Source of the DNA: Eremothecium cymbalariae DBVPG#7215 | Lineage: Eukaryota > Ascomycota > Saccharomycetes > Saccharomycetales > Saccharomycetaceae | Length of the DNA stretch: 64,000 nucleotides | Direction: 5' to 3' | Assembly (NCBI RefSeq): GCF_000235365.1 | Contig: NC_016452.1 | Coordinates: forward strand, 482,001 to 546,000 | Part shown: piece after piece, positions 47,455 through 57,810 of the stretch | How the letters are laid out: the number at the start of each line of letters is the position of its first letter | How positions within the stretch are numbered: position 1 is the stretch's first letter | Notes under the pieces: model-generated | What the model saw: only the letters and a program-made list of their open reading frames with translations | What the model was told of the DNA's origin: nothing | Database searches by the model: none | Program-made: the position numbers and the translations under genes

Positions 47455-50268
47455 ATGGTTAATTCATACCAGAGATTTGAGCAGCGAAGTTTTTTCGGTG
47501 TTATTGCATCGAATAGCAATTGTGTTTGGATCCCGACAGAAGGGTCCAGGACATCCCCAGGACAAATCATAACTAGTTCACTAGAAAATATCAATTGCTG
47601 GGATATCAAGACTGGGAACTTGTTGAAGACCCTCAGTGATTCTATTCCCCCTGGTTCAATTGATGCTAAATATGAAAAACCAGCAGAAGTCGCATATTTA
47701 GAATATCATCACGAGACCAATTTGTTGGCCGCTGGTTATGCCGATGGTGTCATTAAAATCTGGGATATGCAGACGCAAACTGTGTTAATCATTTTCAACA
47801 GTCATACGGCTGCAATTACCTTTTTGAAGTTTGATCCTTCCGGTACAAGGCTAATATCAGGATCTCGTGATTCGAATATCATTATTTGGGATCTTGTGGG
47901 TGAGGTTGGACTATGTAAATTACGTTCTCATAAAGATTCTATCACAGGTATTTGGTTTGAAAACGATGATTGGTTAATTAGTACTTCTAAAGATGGGTTG
48001 ATAAAGGTTTGGGATATAAAATCGCAACAATGTGTGGAGACGCATATGGCACACACGACCGAATGTTGGTCTCTAGCTATTTCAGATGATTTAGTTGTGA
48101 CAGCGAATGCGGACTCTGAATTAAAAATTTGGGAATTGGATCTAGAAAGAGAAAACGGTTCTAAATTAAAAGAAAAAGGCATTTATGAGAAACAAAGCAG
48201 ACAAAGATCCGTTGACGTTAAGATTGTAACTAACCCAGATGAGGTCAAGTTTTTCTATGTTCAAAATGCAGATAAGACTACGGAAGTTTTCAGAATTCGA
48301 ACTTCATCAGAGCTTTCTAAAGCATTGAAGAAAAGAGAAAAAAGATTGAAGGAGAAAGGTATTAGTGAGGATGAAATTCAAGAAAAGATTAAATCCTCCT
48401 TCGTTAACGATATTATTCAACCATTCCAAGTTGTTAGGTCATCATTCAAATTTAAATCTGCTGCATGGACGCGTTGCTCGTTATCTAAATTGGAGTTAGT
48501 ATTTACTACCTCTAATAACACCATTGAATATTATTCAATCCCTTACAAAAACCAGAAACCGACTCAGGTGGCTGCTAGCAAACTATATACCATCGAATTA
48601 CAAGGCCATAGGACCGATGTGCGCTCCATTGACATCAGCGAAGATAATAAATTATTAGCTGCGGCATCTAATGGTATGTTAAAAATTTGGAATATTACGA
48701 CTCAAAGCTGTATCAGAACCTTCGATTGTGGCTATGCATTGTGCTGTAAATTTTTGCCTGGTGGAACTTTGGTTGTCGTGGGTACGAGAGGTGGAGAGTT
48801 GCAGTTGTTCGACTTAGCCTCTTCCATAGTTTTGGAGAATAAGGAGGCTGCTCATGATGCGGCGATTTGGTCATTAGACTTGACCAGTGATGGAAGAAGA
48901 TTGATTACGGGCTCTGCAGATAAAACCGTTAAATTCTGGAACTTCCAAGTTGAAAAAGAACTAATTTCATCGAGCACTGATAAATACAACTCCAGATTGC
49001 AGATGGTTCATGATACCACTCTAGAATTAGGTGAAGATATCCTATCTGTAAAAATTTCACCTGAAGACAGATTTTTAGCGGTATCGTTATTAGACAACAC
49101 TGTAAAGGTCTTCTTTTTGGATTCAATGAAGTTTTTCCTAAGCTTGTATGGGCACAAACTACCAGTATTATCAATAGACATATCTTATGATTCAAAATTG
49201 ATCATTACATCATCTGCAGACAAAAATATTAAAATTTGGGGCCTGGATTTCGGTGACTGTCACAGGTCATTATTTGCCCATCAAGACGCAATCATGAATG
49301 TTAAATTTGTTCCGCAGAGCCACAATTTTTTTAGTTGTGGTAAAGATGGTGTGATCAAGTATTGGGATGGTGTAAAATTCGATTGCATTCAGAAGCTAAT
49401 TGCTCACAAAAGTGAAGTATGGGCGTTAGCATTATCTAGTGATGGTCAATTCTTCGTGTCTGTTTCTCACGATCGTAGTATTAGGGTTTGGGAAGAGACA
49501 GAAGATCAGGTATTCCTGGAGGAAGAAAGAGAGAAGGAAATGGATGAACAGTACGAAGAGAAGTTGTTAAGTACTCTAGAGAACGATGCCAGTGATGAGA
49601 AATTTGCTAGAAATTCAGAGGAAGATACAGATGTGACAGAAGTGACAGATGTTCATAAACAAACAATTGAATCGCTAAAGGCTGGTGAACGATTGATGGA
49701 AGCTTTGGATTTGGGTATTTCAGAGCTTGAAGCGCAAGAAGAATACCACCGTAATTTATTATTGTGGAATAAAAACAAATCTGGTGATCAGCCTATGAAA
49801 CCTCAATCAAATTCCATTTTAATCGCGGTAAATAAGTTACCTGAGGAATACATAATGGACACGTTGGTTAGGATTAAGCCTGCACAGTTAGAAGATGCTT
49901 TGTTGGTACTTCCATTTTCCTATGTGCTAAAATTTTTAAAATTCATTGATGCAAGCATTGAGAAGAAGCAGCTAGTGAATAATCATTTACCGTTGATCTG
50001 TAGGAACCTCCTATATGTGGTTAAAATAAACCATAAAGAGTTGATTGCCCAAAAAAATGAGGAATTAAAATTACAGATTAACAAAGTGAAAGACAAGCTA
50101 CGGGCTGCATTGAAGGGCAATATAGACGATCTTGGGTTCAACATTGAAGGTTTGAAGTTCATTAAACAACAGTGGAATGTTAAACATAACTTCGAATTTG
50201 TTGACGAATATGATCAACGGGACGCTGAAACGAAGTCTTCTAAAAAGAGGGTTTTCACTACAGTCTAA
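47455..50268 (+). CDS. DIP2: U3 snoRNP / SSU processome protein Dip2 (Utp12)
   Basis: WD40 protein of the small-subunit processome (UtpB) needed for 18S rRNA maturation in the nucleolus. 937 residues from the ATG at 47455 (MVNSYQRFEQRSFFGVIAS), matching the S. cerevisiae start; a GTG lies five codons upstream in frame. Two seven-bladed propellers are seen as repeats ending in IKIWD, IIIWD, IKVWD, LKIWN, VKFWN, IKIWG, IKYWD and IRVWE. The C-terminal Utp12 domain follows (about 770-900). Ends 734 bases before the convergent ACE2; S. cerevisiae has ZRT2 in that gap. Confidence 0.96.
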   Translation: MVNSYQRFEQRSFFGVIASNSNCVWIPTEGSRTSPGQIITSSLENINCWDIKTGNLLKTLSDSIPPGSIDAKYEKPAEVAYLEYHHETNLLAAGYADGVIKIWDMQTQTVLIIFNSHTAAITFLKFDPSGTRLISGSRDSNIIIWDLVGEVGLCKLRSHKDSITGIWFENDDWLISTSKDGLIKVWDIKSQQCVETHMAHTTECWSLAISDDLVVTANADSELKIWELDLERENGSKLKEKGIYEKQSRQRSVDVKIVTNPDEVKFFYVQNADKTTEVFRIRTSSELSKALKKREKRLKEKGISEDEIQEKIKSSFVNDIIQPFQVVRSSFKFKSAAWTRCSLSKLELVFTTSNNTIEYYSIPYKNQKPTQVAASKLYTIELQGHRTDVRSIDISEDNKLLAAASNGMLKIWNITTQSCIRTFDCGYALCCKFLPGGTLVVVGTRGGELQLFDLASSIVLENKEAAHDAAIWSLDLTSDGRRLITGSADKTVKFWNFQVEKELISSSTDKYNSRLQMVHDTTLELGEDILSVKISPEDRFLAVSLLDNTVKVFFLDSMKFFLSLYGHKLPVLSIDISYDSKLIITSSADKNIKIWGLDFGDCHRSLFAHQDAIMNVKFVPQSHNFFSCGKDGVIKYWDGVKFDCIQKLIAHKSEVWALALSSDGQFFVSVSHDRSIRVWEETEDQVFLEEEREKEMDEQYEEKLLSTLENDASDEKFARNSEEDTDVTEVTDVHKQTIESLKAGERLMEALDLGISELEAQEEYHRNLLLWNKNKSGDQPMKPQSNSILIAVNKLPEEYIMDTLVRIKPAQLEDALLVLPFSYVLKFLKFIDASIEKKQLVNNHLPLICRNLLYVVKINHKELIAQKNEELKLQINKVKDKLRAALKGNIDDLGFNIEGLKFIKQQWNVKHNFEFVDEYDQRDAETKSSKKRVFTTV

Positions 50269-51002
50269 TCTACAGCACCTTCAAATTGACAAACTGTCAA
50301 GCTTTAATAAATATCTTCTGGTCGGGTAGAGCTTCTCTATGGGCACTCAGATGGACACTTTATGTTGATTCAACCGTGATCTCCTTTATAATAACTAACT
50401 GATATGAATACCGTTCCATGGAATCTTAGAAACTTGACTTTAAGCAATGATTTATTCCCAGTTATTGGTTGTAAAAGTTTTAGTACTGTTAGATAATAAA
50501 TAAGTCTTAAACTATATAAAGTTCCATTGAATCTTTAAGTGTTACACAAGCCCATCTAATAATGGCATCAATCCAACACCTAAACACATGATGAAGTATG
50601 CTCATGAAGTAAGCTGATAGAGTCGGATGCTTTGAACTGTGTCGAATATAGGAACCCATGAGCGATTAATTCTACTAGATCAGTGTATATTAGTCAATAT
50701 AGATGCACTTTTTGCTTGAATATATCACGTGATGAATATTAGTAATTTTAAAATCCAATACGGACGTATATTTTAGACGACGGTTCGGACTTTCATTAGA
50801 CAATTTTTGTTCGTCTGCGTAAGTTTCATAGACTATCCAGAAGCTGAGAGTTATTCAAGGCCAATAAATCCAGCCTGCATTAAATTGTACACCAATAATC
50901 CAGTTTAAAATATATTCTATGGGGTTATTTATACATATACATATATTTGACTTTATGCATGTTGTGTGCTGCATCTTTGAAAGGCGAGAAGCAAAAGTTA
51001 AG
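50269..51002. other. Convergent intergenic gap (ZRT2 position in S. cerevisiae)
   Basis: 734 bases between two 3' ends, long for a convergent yeast gap. No ORF of note and no visible relic of a zinc transporter. It contains a TCACGTGA palindrome at 50725..50732, a motif otherwise found here near gene starts, so an unannotated transcript is possible. Confidence 0.5.
50725..50732. promoter_or_regulatory. TCACGTGA palindrome in a convergent gap
   Basis: Exact 8-base palindrome located between the 3' ends of DIP2 and ACE2. Confidence 0.55.
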
Positions 51003-53560
51003 TCATCGTAACAGCGGAGAGGGAGAGGTACGTTTCATAGGACTTGTAGTACTTGATAGGGCTGGCGGTATCGGTGTTCGCATGTCCATGCTGCGGTTGG
51101 GCTCAGGAACTTCCAACGAATGATGGTAATCCAGATGTCTTTGTAGTTGTTCCTCCATCATCAATGTCACTGATCCACTATAGTCTCTCGCGATTACCTC
51201 TTTCACCGGACTGCTGTTAACACTGGAGCTCCCATCCTTTTTAGGCCTGCCTCGTTTTCTTGGAGATTTTTTTATGACAATGTTGTCGAACTTTTTCCCT
51301 CCAACACATATTAATCTTGTTCTGTGAGTTAACAATGCATCCTCGCGGCTGAATCTCTTACCACAAGGGCATACAAAGGTCTTTTCAGCATGTGTTTTCT
51401 TGTGTCTTATGAGATCATGATTACGTACAAAGGCCTTTGTGCACCCTTGATGATCACATTTGAAGGGTCTATCCTCCAGGTGGGTTTGGATGTGTGATCT
51501 GATATTGTAGCGTCTGTTAAAAATTTTTGAACAGTCAGGATATAGACATTGGAAGGTTTTGTCTTCAAACTTTTTTATATATTGATCAATTTCTCCCTGT
51601 GGCAAGTTGCTCGCCTTTTTCATAGGTGATAATCGCTCTGAATTGTCCTGGTTTGCCTGAGAATAGTAGTCGTATTTGTAACTGCCGAACATGCCTATAC
51701 CAGAACCAGGAAGATGACCAGATCCCAATTTATTCGAACAGGAATTTGTTTGAGATTGATTTTCAAACCTACTCTGTGATCGAAGAATTGGCGAAGGGCT
51801 TTGTGCCTGCACAAACTCAGATGTGAGGCCCTCATGTTCGTCGCCGGAGTCTGAGAATGACTGGCGATGGCCATGGTATGAGATACTTGGTGGCTGAAGT
51901 TCAGTCCTTTTGGTTATCTCAAAAAATTTTGGATTCTCTTGGTAATCTTTTACTGTTTGTTCGGCGGAAGCCATTGGAGTGGATCTATTTGGTGAATCCT
52001 TAATGGGTGTGTTTTGGAAACAGCATTTAGGTGGATAGCCTTGGGGGGATATTGGTTCTTTATTTTTGACCGGATTACGGGCAACAGACCCGGGAATTGT
52101 AGATAAACCTCCTAATGAAGGTGGTCTGCTCAAAACAAACTTTGGTTTTGATTGGTAATATCTGTCGACACCCAAGCCGATTGTCGTCGGTTTTTGAAGT
52201 TTACCAGTGACTGATTCTGTATCATTTTCATCAACTGCCGAGGCAGATATTGATGTAGTCGAAGTTATAGATTGTTTGTTTTGATGAAGAGTAGAACTGA
52301 GATTTGGGCTATAAACTAGTTTTCCTGGTGACTTACTAATAGACTGGTTTTGTGCACCACTGGGGTCTTCATCAACATTTTCTATATCACACAAACTTCG
52401 GGTAAGTGATTCTTTGGTATATTCACTACTCTGGGGTGACCTATTGAGAGTATTGTTGTCGAATTTCATTAAGGGCCTTTCCATGGCAACTGGTGGTATC
52501 ACCTTTTGTGGGGGCCTATCTACAAATGGTTTATCTGAGGGTTCACTGGTCATTAAGGTCAACAAGTCCGTATCTTGCCTGGGCAGCGACCTTTTAACTG
52601 GAGAACCATTTGTAGATTTACCAGAAGCAGAAGTGAAGTCCGGGTTTTGAGCGCAATTTGCAGAATGAAGTTCGTAAATACTGGACCTAGACTGGGAGTT
52701 GGTTCTTATAGAATCATCATGGTGATTATGATGTATAGGAGTTGCAATAGACGTTTCATTCACTTGCCGCAGCGATTGCTCAACTGCTGTTCTCTGTTGA
52801 CTTAGAGCCCGCTGCAACTGTAATTGCTGCATCTTATTGATCTTGAGCTGTTCTTCCAGTTGACGATTCATTTCTTTTGTTTTTCCAATGCTAAACCCAA
52901 TTCTTCCTGCTGTTTCAATATTAAATCACGCATTCTGGGTTCTCCTCTCTCCGGATTCTTATTTGAATCAACCACATCTACGCCCGCAGATAGTAGCCCA
53001 GTATTGTCGCCGCTCACTGTACGGCCAATGCTCAAGGTCTTGTTGTGATTGGAAAATCCAAAGATTGCAGTCCCACTAGGTTCCCTTTTCTGGGATTTCT
53101 TGGGCGTTGTCTGTACCACTGTTGGGGGAGATTCTAGCACCGTCTGCTCAATTGCGGCCCAGTCCAAAGCATTAGGAAACAACAACATAGAATTCCCCCC
53201 TTGTTCTGCTCTGGGGTAGTTGTAATCAGGAACACCCATTGTATCTAGTCTAGGGGCTAACGGGATATCCAAGTCCTTCAGTTCCTGAGTTAAAAAATCA
53301 TCAATATCTTCATATTGAGCGCTGTCGACATTAAAATAAACTGCATCATTTAGCCCAATCCCAATAGTCGTATCATGCTTAGACATAGAACAAGATTTTG
53401 CAGAATAACCTACATTCGTATTGTCTTGAGTACCCACACTAACCGCATTCCCAGTGGCTGATTCAGATTGCATGCCCCTCGGCCGCGCTTTAGCGGGACT
53501 TCTCAATTCCTGGTAGGGATTCAGCTGCCCAATGGGACCAATGTTCCATTGATCTGACAT
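51003..53560 (-). CDS. ACE2: Ace2/Swi5-type cell-cycle transcription factor, one-base frameshift
   Basis: C2H2 zinc-finger factor for G1 and cell-separation genes, the single ancestor-type copy of ACE2 and SWI5. Two frames: 53560..52868 (230 residues) has DFLTQELKDLDIPLAPRL and GTAIFGFSNHNKTLS and ends ILKQQEELGLALEKQKK. 52871..51003 continues with MNRQLEEQLKINKMQQL, CCFQNTPIKDSP and three zinc fingers starting CLYPDCSKIFNRRYNIRSH. S. cerevisiae Ace2 reads straight through this coiled coil (QQEELRIALEKQKEVNEKLEKQL). The frames overlap as ATGA at 52871..52868, beside AAAAA, AAAA and AAA runs; one extra A would join them into 852 residues. Sequence error, a real mutation or recoding are all possible. 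The preserved motifs favour Ace2 over Swi5. Confidence 0.9.
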
Positions 53561-54133
53561 ATTATCCAGTTCAATATCGCTTGATCTCTGCTATTTTTTA
53601 AAAAAAATCAACCAAAGACTACTCTTATCGGATCGAAATGGTAAACCGATCTAGTAACAAATCCTTGCTCAAAGTATAAACCTCTCGAACACCACCCTGC
53701 TTCGTTACCCCTGCTAAAATATAAGCTTTCAAGATAAATGGACGATCACAAGTTTAAGTCTTAATGTGTAAACAACTTGGGAAATAGAATATGAATATTA
53801 TACGATCTTGGACAGAAAACCCGATAATTATAACTCCATTCAAACCATGACAATAGGACTTGAAGTACATGCATTAAGTATCTGATAGCATGTTTATTTA
53901 AGTTCAATGAACCTAAAAGACGGCCCTGACTATAACGCCAGAGGCATGTATAGTCATTTTCTTTATTAGGAAGAATATAAACAAAGTCGATATTTCTACT
54001 TTTGGTCAAGTCTTTTGTTATTGAAATGCTCGAGCAAACAAAGATAGGTCCTACGCATCTGGTGACGACTATTCCCAGGTTGTCGAAAAGAAAAGATGCA
54101 TCAAATGACTTATGTAAAGCTACGTAACTGATT
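53561..54133. other. Intergenic: ACE2 promoter and USB1 3' region
   Basis: 573 bases. An 82-codon minus-strand ORF (53761..54009) has no recognisable features and is not supported. Nothing else seen. Confidence 0.6.
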
Positions 54134-54985
54134 TCAGTACGGTAACGGTATACTTATTATTGAGTTATCGCGTTTGATTTTAAGTTCGGTACATTTAACC
54201 TGAAATTGGGCGATGCCGCTGGTTTGGAGAAGGCTATTCGCATTTTGTAGCCTCTTTTGAAGTTTTAACAGATTGTGTTCTAGACCAATCTGGTCTTGAT
54301 TTCGAAGGAACTTGACACTTGTGGGGTTGTTTGGATCGGATGCTACAGATAAATGGAGCTTTTCGAGTACCTCTTCAAAGGAAAGATGTCCGAAACTCGC
54401 ACCATGTTCCATACTAGATGTCTTTAAATGACCTGTTATCTTTGGCAATATGTCTTCTTGCCCCGAGTTTCGCACGACCGGCAGTGATAAAAACCAGACT
54501 GTCTTATCAAAGTTTGGATAAAGACTCCATTCTGGTTGCAAATGAACATTGAATCGTCTCAATGTAGTATCCTGTGTTATTTTGCTTTTGAATGCCTGAA
54601 TCCAATCACTAATTGACTGCTGGTCAGGAAACATGAGCGTTGGTGAAAGAGAAATGTGCAGCGGCTTCACTGCGTTCATTCGTCCGTAAAAAAGAGGTGA
54701 GAAATACACCTTTTCTGTCTTCATGGTCTCATTAACTTCCCTCACGAGATTATTCATCACGAAAAGTTGCTGCTGCGTCAATTGGAACTCAATGAATGCA
54801 AACGCCGACCAGTTTCTTTTCTTAGATAATTGAGACAAACTTGTACTCATCTTTGGATCTTTCTGGTATCTATAAATCACTTTGTCAGGTATACAGGGTA
54901 GCTGTTCGTGTTCCTGTTCGTGTTCCCTTTCGATTTCTGATTCAACGTCACTATCTGTATCGTAATTAGACCTTATCAGGTTCAT
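54134..54985 (-). CDS. USB1: U6 snRNA 3' exoribonuclease Usb1
   Basis: 2H-phosphodiesterase-fold enzyme that trims and caps the 3' end of U6 snRNA in the nucleus. 283 residues (S. cerevisiae 290). Both catalytic HxS motifs are present: HISLS near residue 108 and HLSFE near 199. The start region is acidic (DTDSDVESEIEREHEQEHEQ) and the core begins WSAFAFIEFQLTQQQ. Divergent from the choline kinase gene. YLR132 position between ACE2 and CKI1. Confidence 0.93.
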   Translation of the reverse strand: MNLIRSNYDTDSDVESEIEREHEQEHEQLPCIPDKVIYRYQKDPKMSTSLSQLSKKRNWSAFAFIEFQLTQQQLFVMNNLVREVNETMKTEKVYFSPLFYGRMNAVKPLHISLSPTLMFPDQQSISDWIQAFKSKITQDTTLRRFNVHLQPEWSLYPNFDKTVWFLSLPVVRNSGQEDILPKITGHLKTSSMEHGASFGHLSFEEVLEKLHLSVASDPNNPTSVKFLRNQDQIGLEHNLLKLQKRLQNANSLLQTSGIAQFQVKCTELKIKRDNSIISIPLPY

Positions 54986-55633
54986 TGGCTATCGATTGCA
55001 GAACTTCATAAATGATCCTTCCAGAAACACCGCCCCAGGATATATACCACTGAGGCCTTTGCACCTGCAGACGAATGCTAAATATATAATGGTAGCATAC
55101 CAGGCAGTAGTAGTGGTATATTGACGACAGAAACCGACGCCGTGAAAAATCAAGAAAAAGCAATTAACAGTTTCCTCACAGATTCCATATCACAGTATAC
55201 GAGTTTTCAATTTTCACATGGACAATCTGGGTTTGTCACGTGATGGGAAGTTTTGAGTATCTTGAATGTAAAACAAGCTTATGAGCCTATATATCCGTGC
55301 CCGCAAAAGAACAGCATTAATCACATCCAACCAGTTGTATATAAACTAGCTTTATGTACTTAGTTTAACTATCAAGAGTTTAAAACGAAAGTGGTAAGTT
55401 TAATGGATATTTAATATACAAGAACTATAATCTCGTTTAAGATTGTAGGGTTTACTGTTTTTAAACCGGTGAAGATATATTTTTATTTTGAAACCCTTTT
55501 TAGATAGACATTGAAGGTTAGGTAGCAAGTGTAAAAGCAGCTTAGGTTTGGGGTCTGGTTGTCCGGTTACAAAAATAAGGTTAGTTTCGTTTTTTGCAGG
55601 CAGGCAGGTTGGTAAAACATTAGTTGATCAATT
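54986..55633. other. Divergent promoter region of USB1 and CKI1/EKI1
   Basis: 648 bases with a TCACGTGA palindrome at 55236. An intron-like GTAAGT near 55394 and TTTTTTGCAG near 55600 are present but no branch point was found. No gene seen. Confidence 0.6.
55236..55243. promoter_or_regulatory. TCACGTGA palindrome between USB1 and CKI1/EKI1
   Basis: Exact Cbf1-type palindrome, 251 bases upstream of USB1 and about 390 upstream of the kinase gene. Confidence 0.65.
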
Positions 55634-57331
55634 ATGGTTAAGGCAGATCCTAGGTCCTCAAAAAGTGAATCTCAATTAGCCGGGAAGGGCTCGTGGTCTA
55701 GGTCAAATAGCCGGACTAGAAAACCTCTGCTACCGAGGACTAAGTCTTCACAGAGGTTAATTCGCACGATAAGCGTTGAGCAAAAAAGTGAAGACGCGTC
55801 TAATGCTCTTGCAGATGAGCTATCGAGTAGTTTGCTGCAGTTATCTTTGGGGTCTGATTCACATGAATTTATTGAGGTGCCATTTGTCAAGGCGACGTTG
55901 GACATCACATTGCCGATGGATTATTTGAAGGTCGATGTGTTACATATGATCCAGAGCTTAAAGATTCCCAAATGGTGTAAGGCAAGCGGCAAGCCGCTTG
56001 TTACAAATCCTAACGAATTGACATTGACTATGATCACAGGTACAATGACGAACGCCATCTATAAGGTGGAAAGGAACAAGCATACCAGGCTCCCTAGTTT
56101 ATTGTTGCGGGTGTATGGACCGAATGTGGAATCGATTATTGACCGTGCATATGAGTTAGAAACATTAGCAAGACTTTCTTTCCAGAATATAGGTCCTTCT
56201 TTATTTGGGTGCTTTAATAACGGTAGGTTTGAGCAGTTTTTGGAAAATTCCAAGACGTTGACGAAGGATGATATCAGAGATTGGAAGACAGCACAGAGAA
56301 TAGCACGTAGGATGAAAGAATTTCACGGGGGTGTTCCTCTTCTTGAATGGGAAAAGAAGCACTGCATAGCATGGAGTCGAATTGACAAATGGGTATCCAA
56401 GATGGATTCCTCTGAATGGATTCAAAATATTGATCATTTGAAAGGAGCTTTGCTCACCTCAGATTGGACTCATTTCAAAAATATCATCAACAAGTATAGA
56501 TTATGGCTTGATGCAACCGGTGAATCTTCTAAGCCTCTAGTATTCTGTCACAACGATACACAGTACGGGAATTTGCTATTTACCTCGCCTGTTATTACAC
56601 CGACGACATCTACTCCTTTGGCAGCATCTTCTTCAGCAACATCATTATCTGATTCATTATTCCTAACTGAGAGCAACATATCTTTAGAAGATATTATTAA
56701 TCCATCCGTTGAAGATCAGAAGCAAGACTCCAAATTGGTAGTAATTGATTTTGAATATGCAGGACCGAATCCAGCAGCTTATGATTTAGCCAATTTCCTA
56801 TCTGAGTGGATGTCGGACTATCACTGTACCGACTGTTACAAAACCTTTGAGGATAAATTTCCGAAGAGGGAGGAAATTCTAAATTTCGTTTATTCCTACA
56901 CTTCCCATTTAAGAAATAAACAACCTCCCGTGGAAGAAGAAGTCCGTAACTTGTACAATAGCATTATCAGATGGAGACCCTGCGTATCCTTACATTGGTC
57001 TTTATGGGGGCTGATTCAAAGTGGTAAGCTAGACAGTAAACCTCAAACCTCAACCGTCGTTGAGGAAGAAGGTCCCGGAGGAGAAAAATATATAATTACC
57101 CTCGAAGATAAGGAGCCATATGACAGTGACGATCTTACATATGATGAGGACGTTAATCCCAATAACTTGAAGGAAGCAACAGGTGCAGATATCCACTCTT
57201 TTGATTATATCTCTTATGCCAAAGAAAAGATCAGCGTCTTTTATGGAGATCTCGTACAGCTAGGTGTCATTGAAGAAGCTGATTTACCGGAGAGTACGCC
57301 ATTAAAAAAGTTGGACGTAAAGTTCTTGTAA
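55634..57331 (+). CDS. CKI1: Choline/ethanolamine kinase (Cki1/Eki1)
   Basis: Phosphorylates choline or ethanolamine with ATP, the first step of the Kennedy pathway for phosphatidylcholine and phosphatidylethanolamine. 565 residues (S. cerevisiae Cki1 582). A basic, Ser-rich N-terminus is a probable phosphorylation region. The kinase loop FCHNDTQYGNLLF is near residue 305 (Brenner-type motif). IDFEYAGPNPAAYDLANFLSEW near 371 is the choline-kinase signature. WSLWGLIQ follows near 455. As a pre-duplication gene it is the common ancestor of YLR133 and YDR147, so substrate preference cannot be told. Confidence 0.94.
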   Translation: MVKADPRSSKSESQLAGKGSWSRSNSRTRKPLLPRTKSSQRLIRTISVEQKSEDASNALADELSSSLLQLSLGSDSHEFIEVPFVKATLDITLPMDYLKVDVLHMIQSLKIPKWCKASGKPLVTNPNELTLTMITGTMTNAIYKVERNKHTRLPSLLLRVYGPNVESIIDRAYELETLARLSFQNIGPSLFGCFNNGRFEQFLENSKTLTKDDIRDWKTAQRIARRMKEFHGGVPLLEWEKKHCIAWSRIDKWVSKMDSSEWIQNIDHLKGALLTSDWTHFKNIINKYRLWLDATGESSKPLVFCHNDTQYGNLLFTSPVITPTTSTPLAASSSATSLSDSLFLTESNISLEDIINPSVEDQKQDSKLVVIDFEYAGPNPAAYDLANFLSEWMSDYHCTDCYKTFEDKFPKREEILNFVYSYTSHLRNKQPPVEEEVRNLYNSIIRWRPCVSLHWSLWGLIQSGKLDSKPQTSTVVEEEGPGGEKYIITLEDKEPYDSDDLTYDEDVNPNNLKEATGADIHSFDYISYAKEKISVFYGDLVQLGVIEEADLPESTPLKKLDVKFL

Positions 57332-57810
57332 ATACTTGCTTTTATCTGTTTTTGTTTCCTTCAGTTAACATCGTTTGTTGTTTCCCCACGTTTTTCTTAA
57401 AAAGATATTATGCGAGCTTGGTCTGGTCATATTTTTAATTCACATCGAGATTGTGCATCGATTTTGTATCGTGACATTTAGTAAAGAAATAATCTCAATT
57501 CAAGTATAAATAAATAAATAAATATATATATATATTAATGTATGCATATGTATGTATATGAGTACATATATATGTAGATGATGTGTGCAGATTATACATT
57601 AAGTGAGACATATTTTTATACTGTATAAATAAAGATCAATCAATATAAGGCACATGGATTAACAAAGATGTAATTTCTTATATAAATAATAACCCTAGTT
57701 ATTCTAAGTGACATTTGAAGGCTCGAATGTCCAGAACGTTAGATTTTGCCCCTTTGTTTGAAGGACAAAAGAAAACAAGACCGATTCTCGAGTAAGTGAT
57801 AATGAGGAAT
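57332..57810. other. Convergent intergenic region between CKI1/EKI1 and KGD2
   Basis: 479 bases, very AT-rich; includes an AAAT/TA microsatellite at about 57505-57575. No gene seen. Confidence 0.65.
57505..57575. repeat. TAAA and TA/TG microsatellite
   Basis: A TAAA repeat passes into alternating TA and then TATG-type units, in the 3'-3' gap. Confidence 0.85.

Noticed and set aside
50588..50617. Box C-like ATGATGA and box D-like CTGA, possible snoRNA
   Set aside because: Only about 20 bases apart and no terminal stem or second box pair found.
53761..54009. 82-codon minus-strand ORF between ACE2 and USB1
   Set aside because: No recognisable motif; starts and ends in AT-rich intergenic DNA.
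55390..55602. Possible 5' UTR intron upstream of the choline kinase gene
   Set aside because: GTAAGT and TTTGCAG present but no TACTAAC-like branch point near the acceptor.
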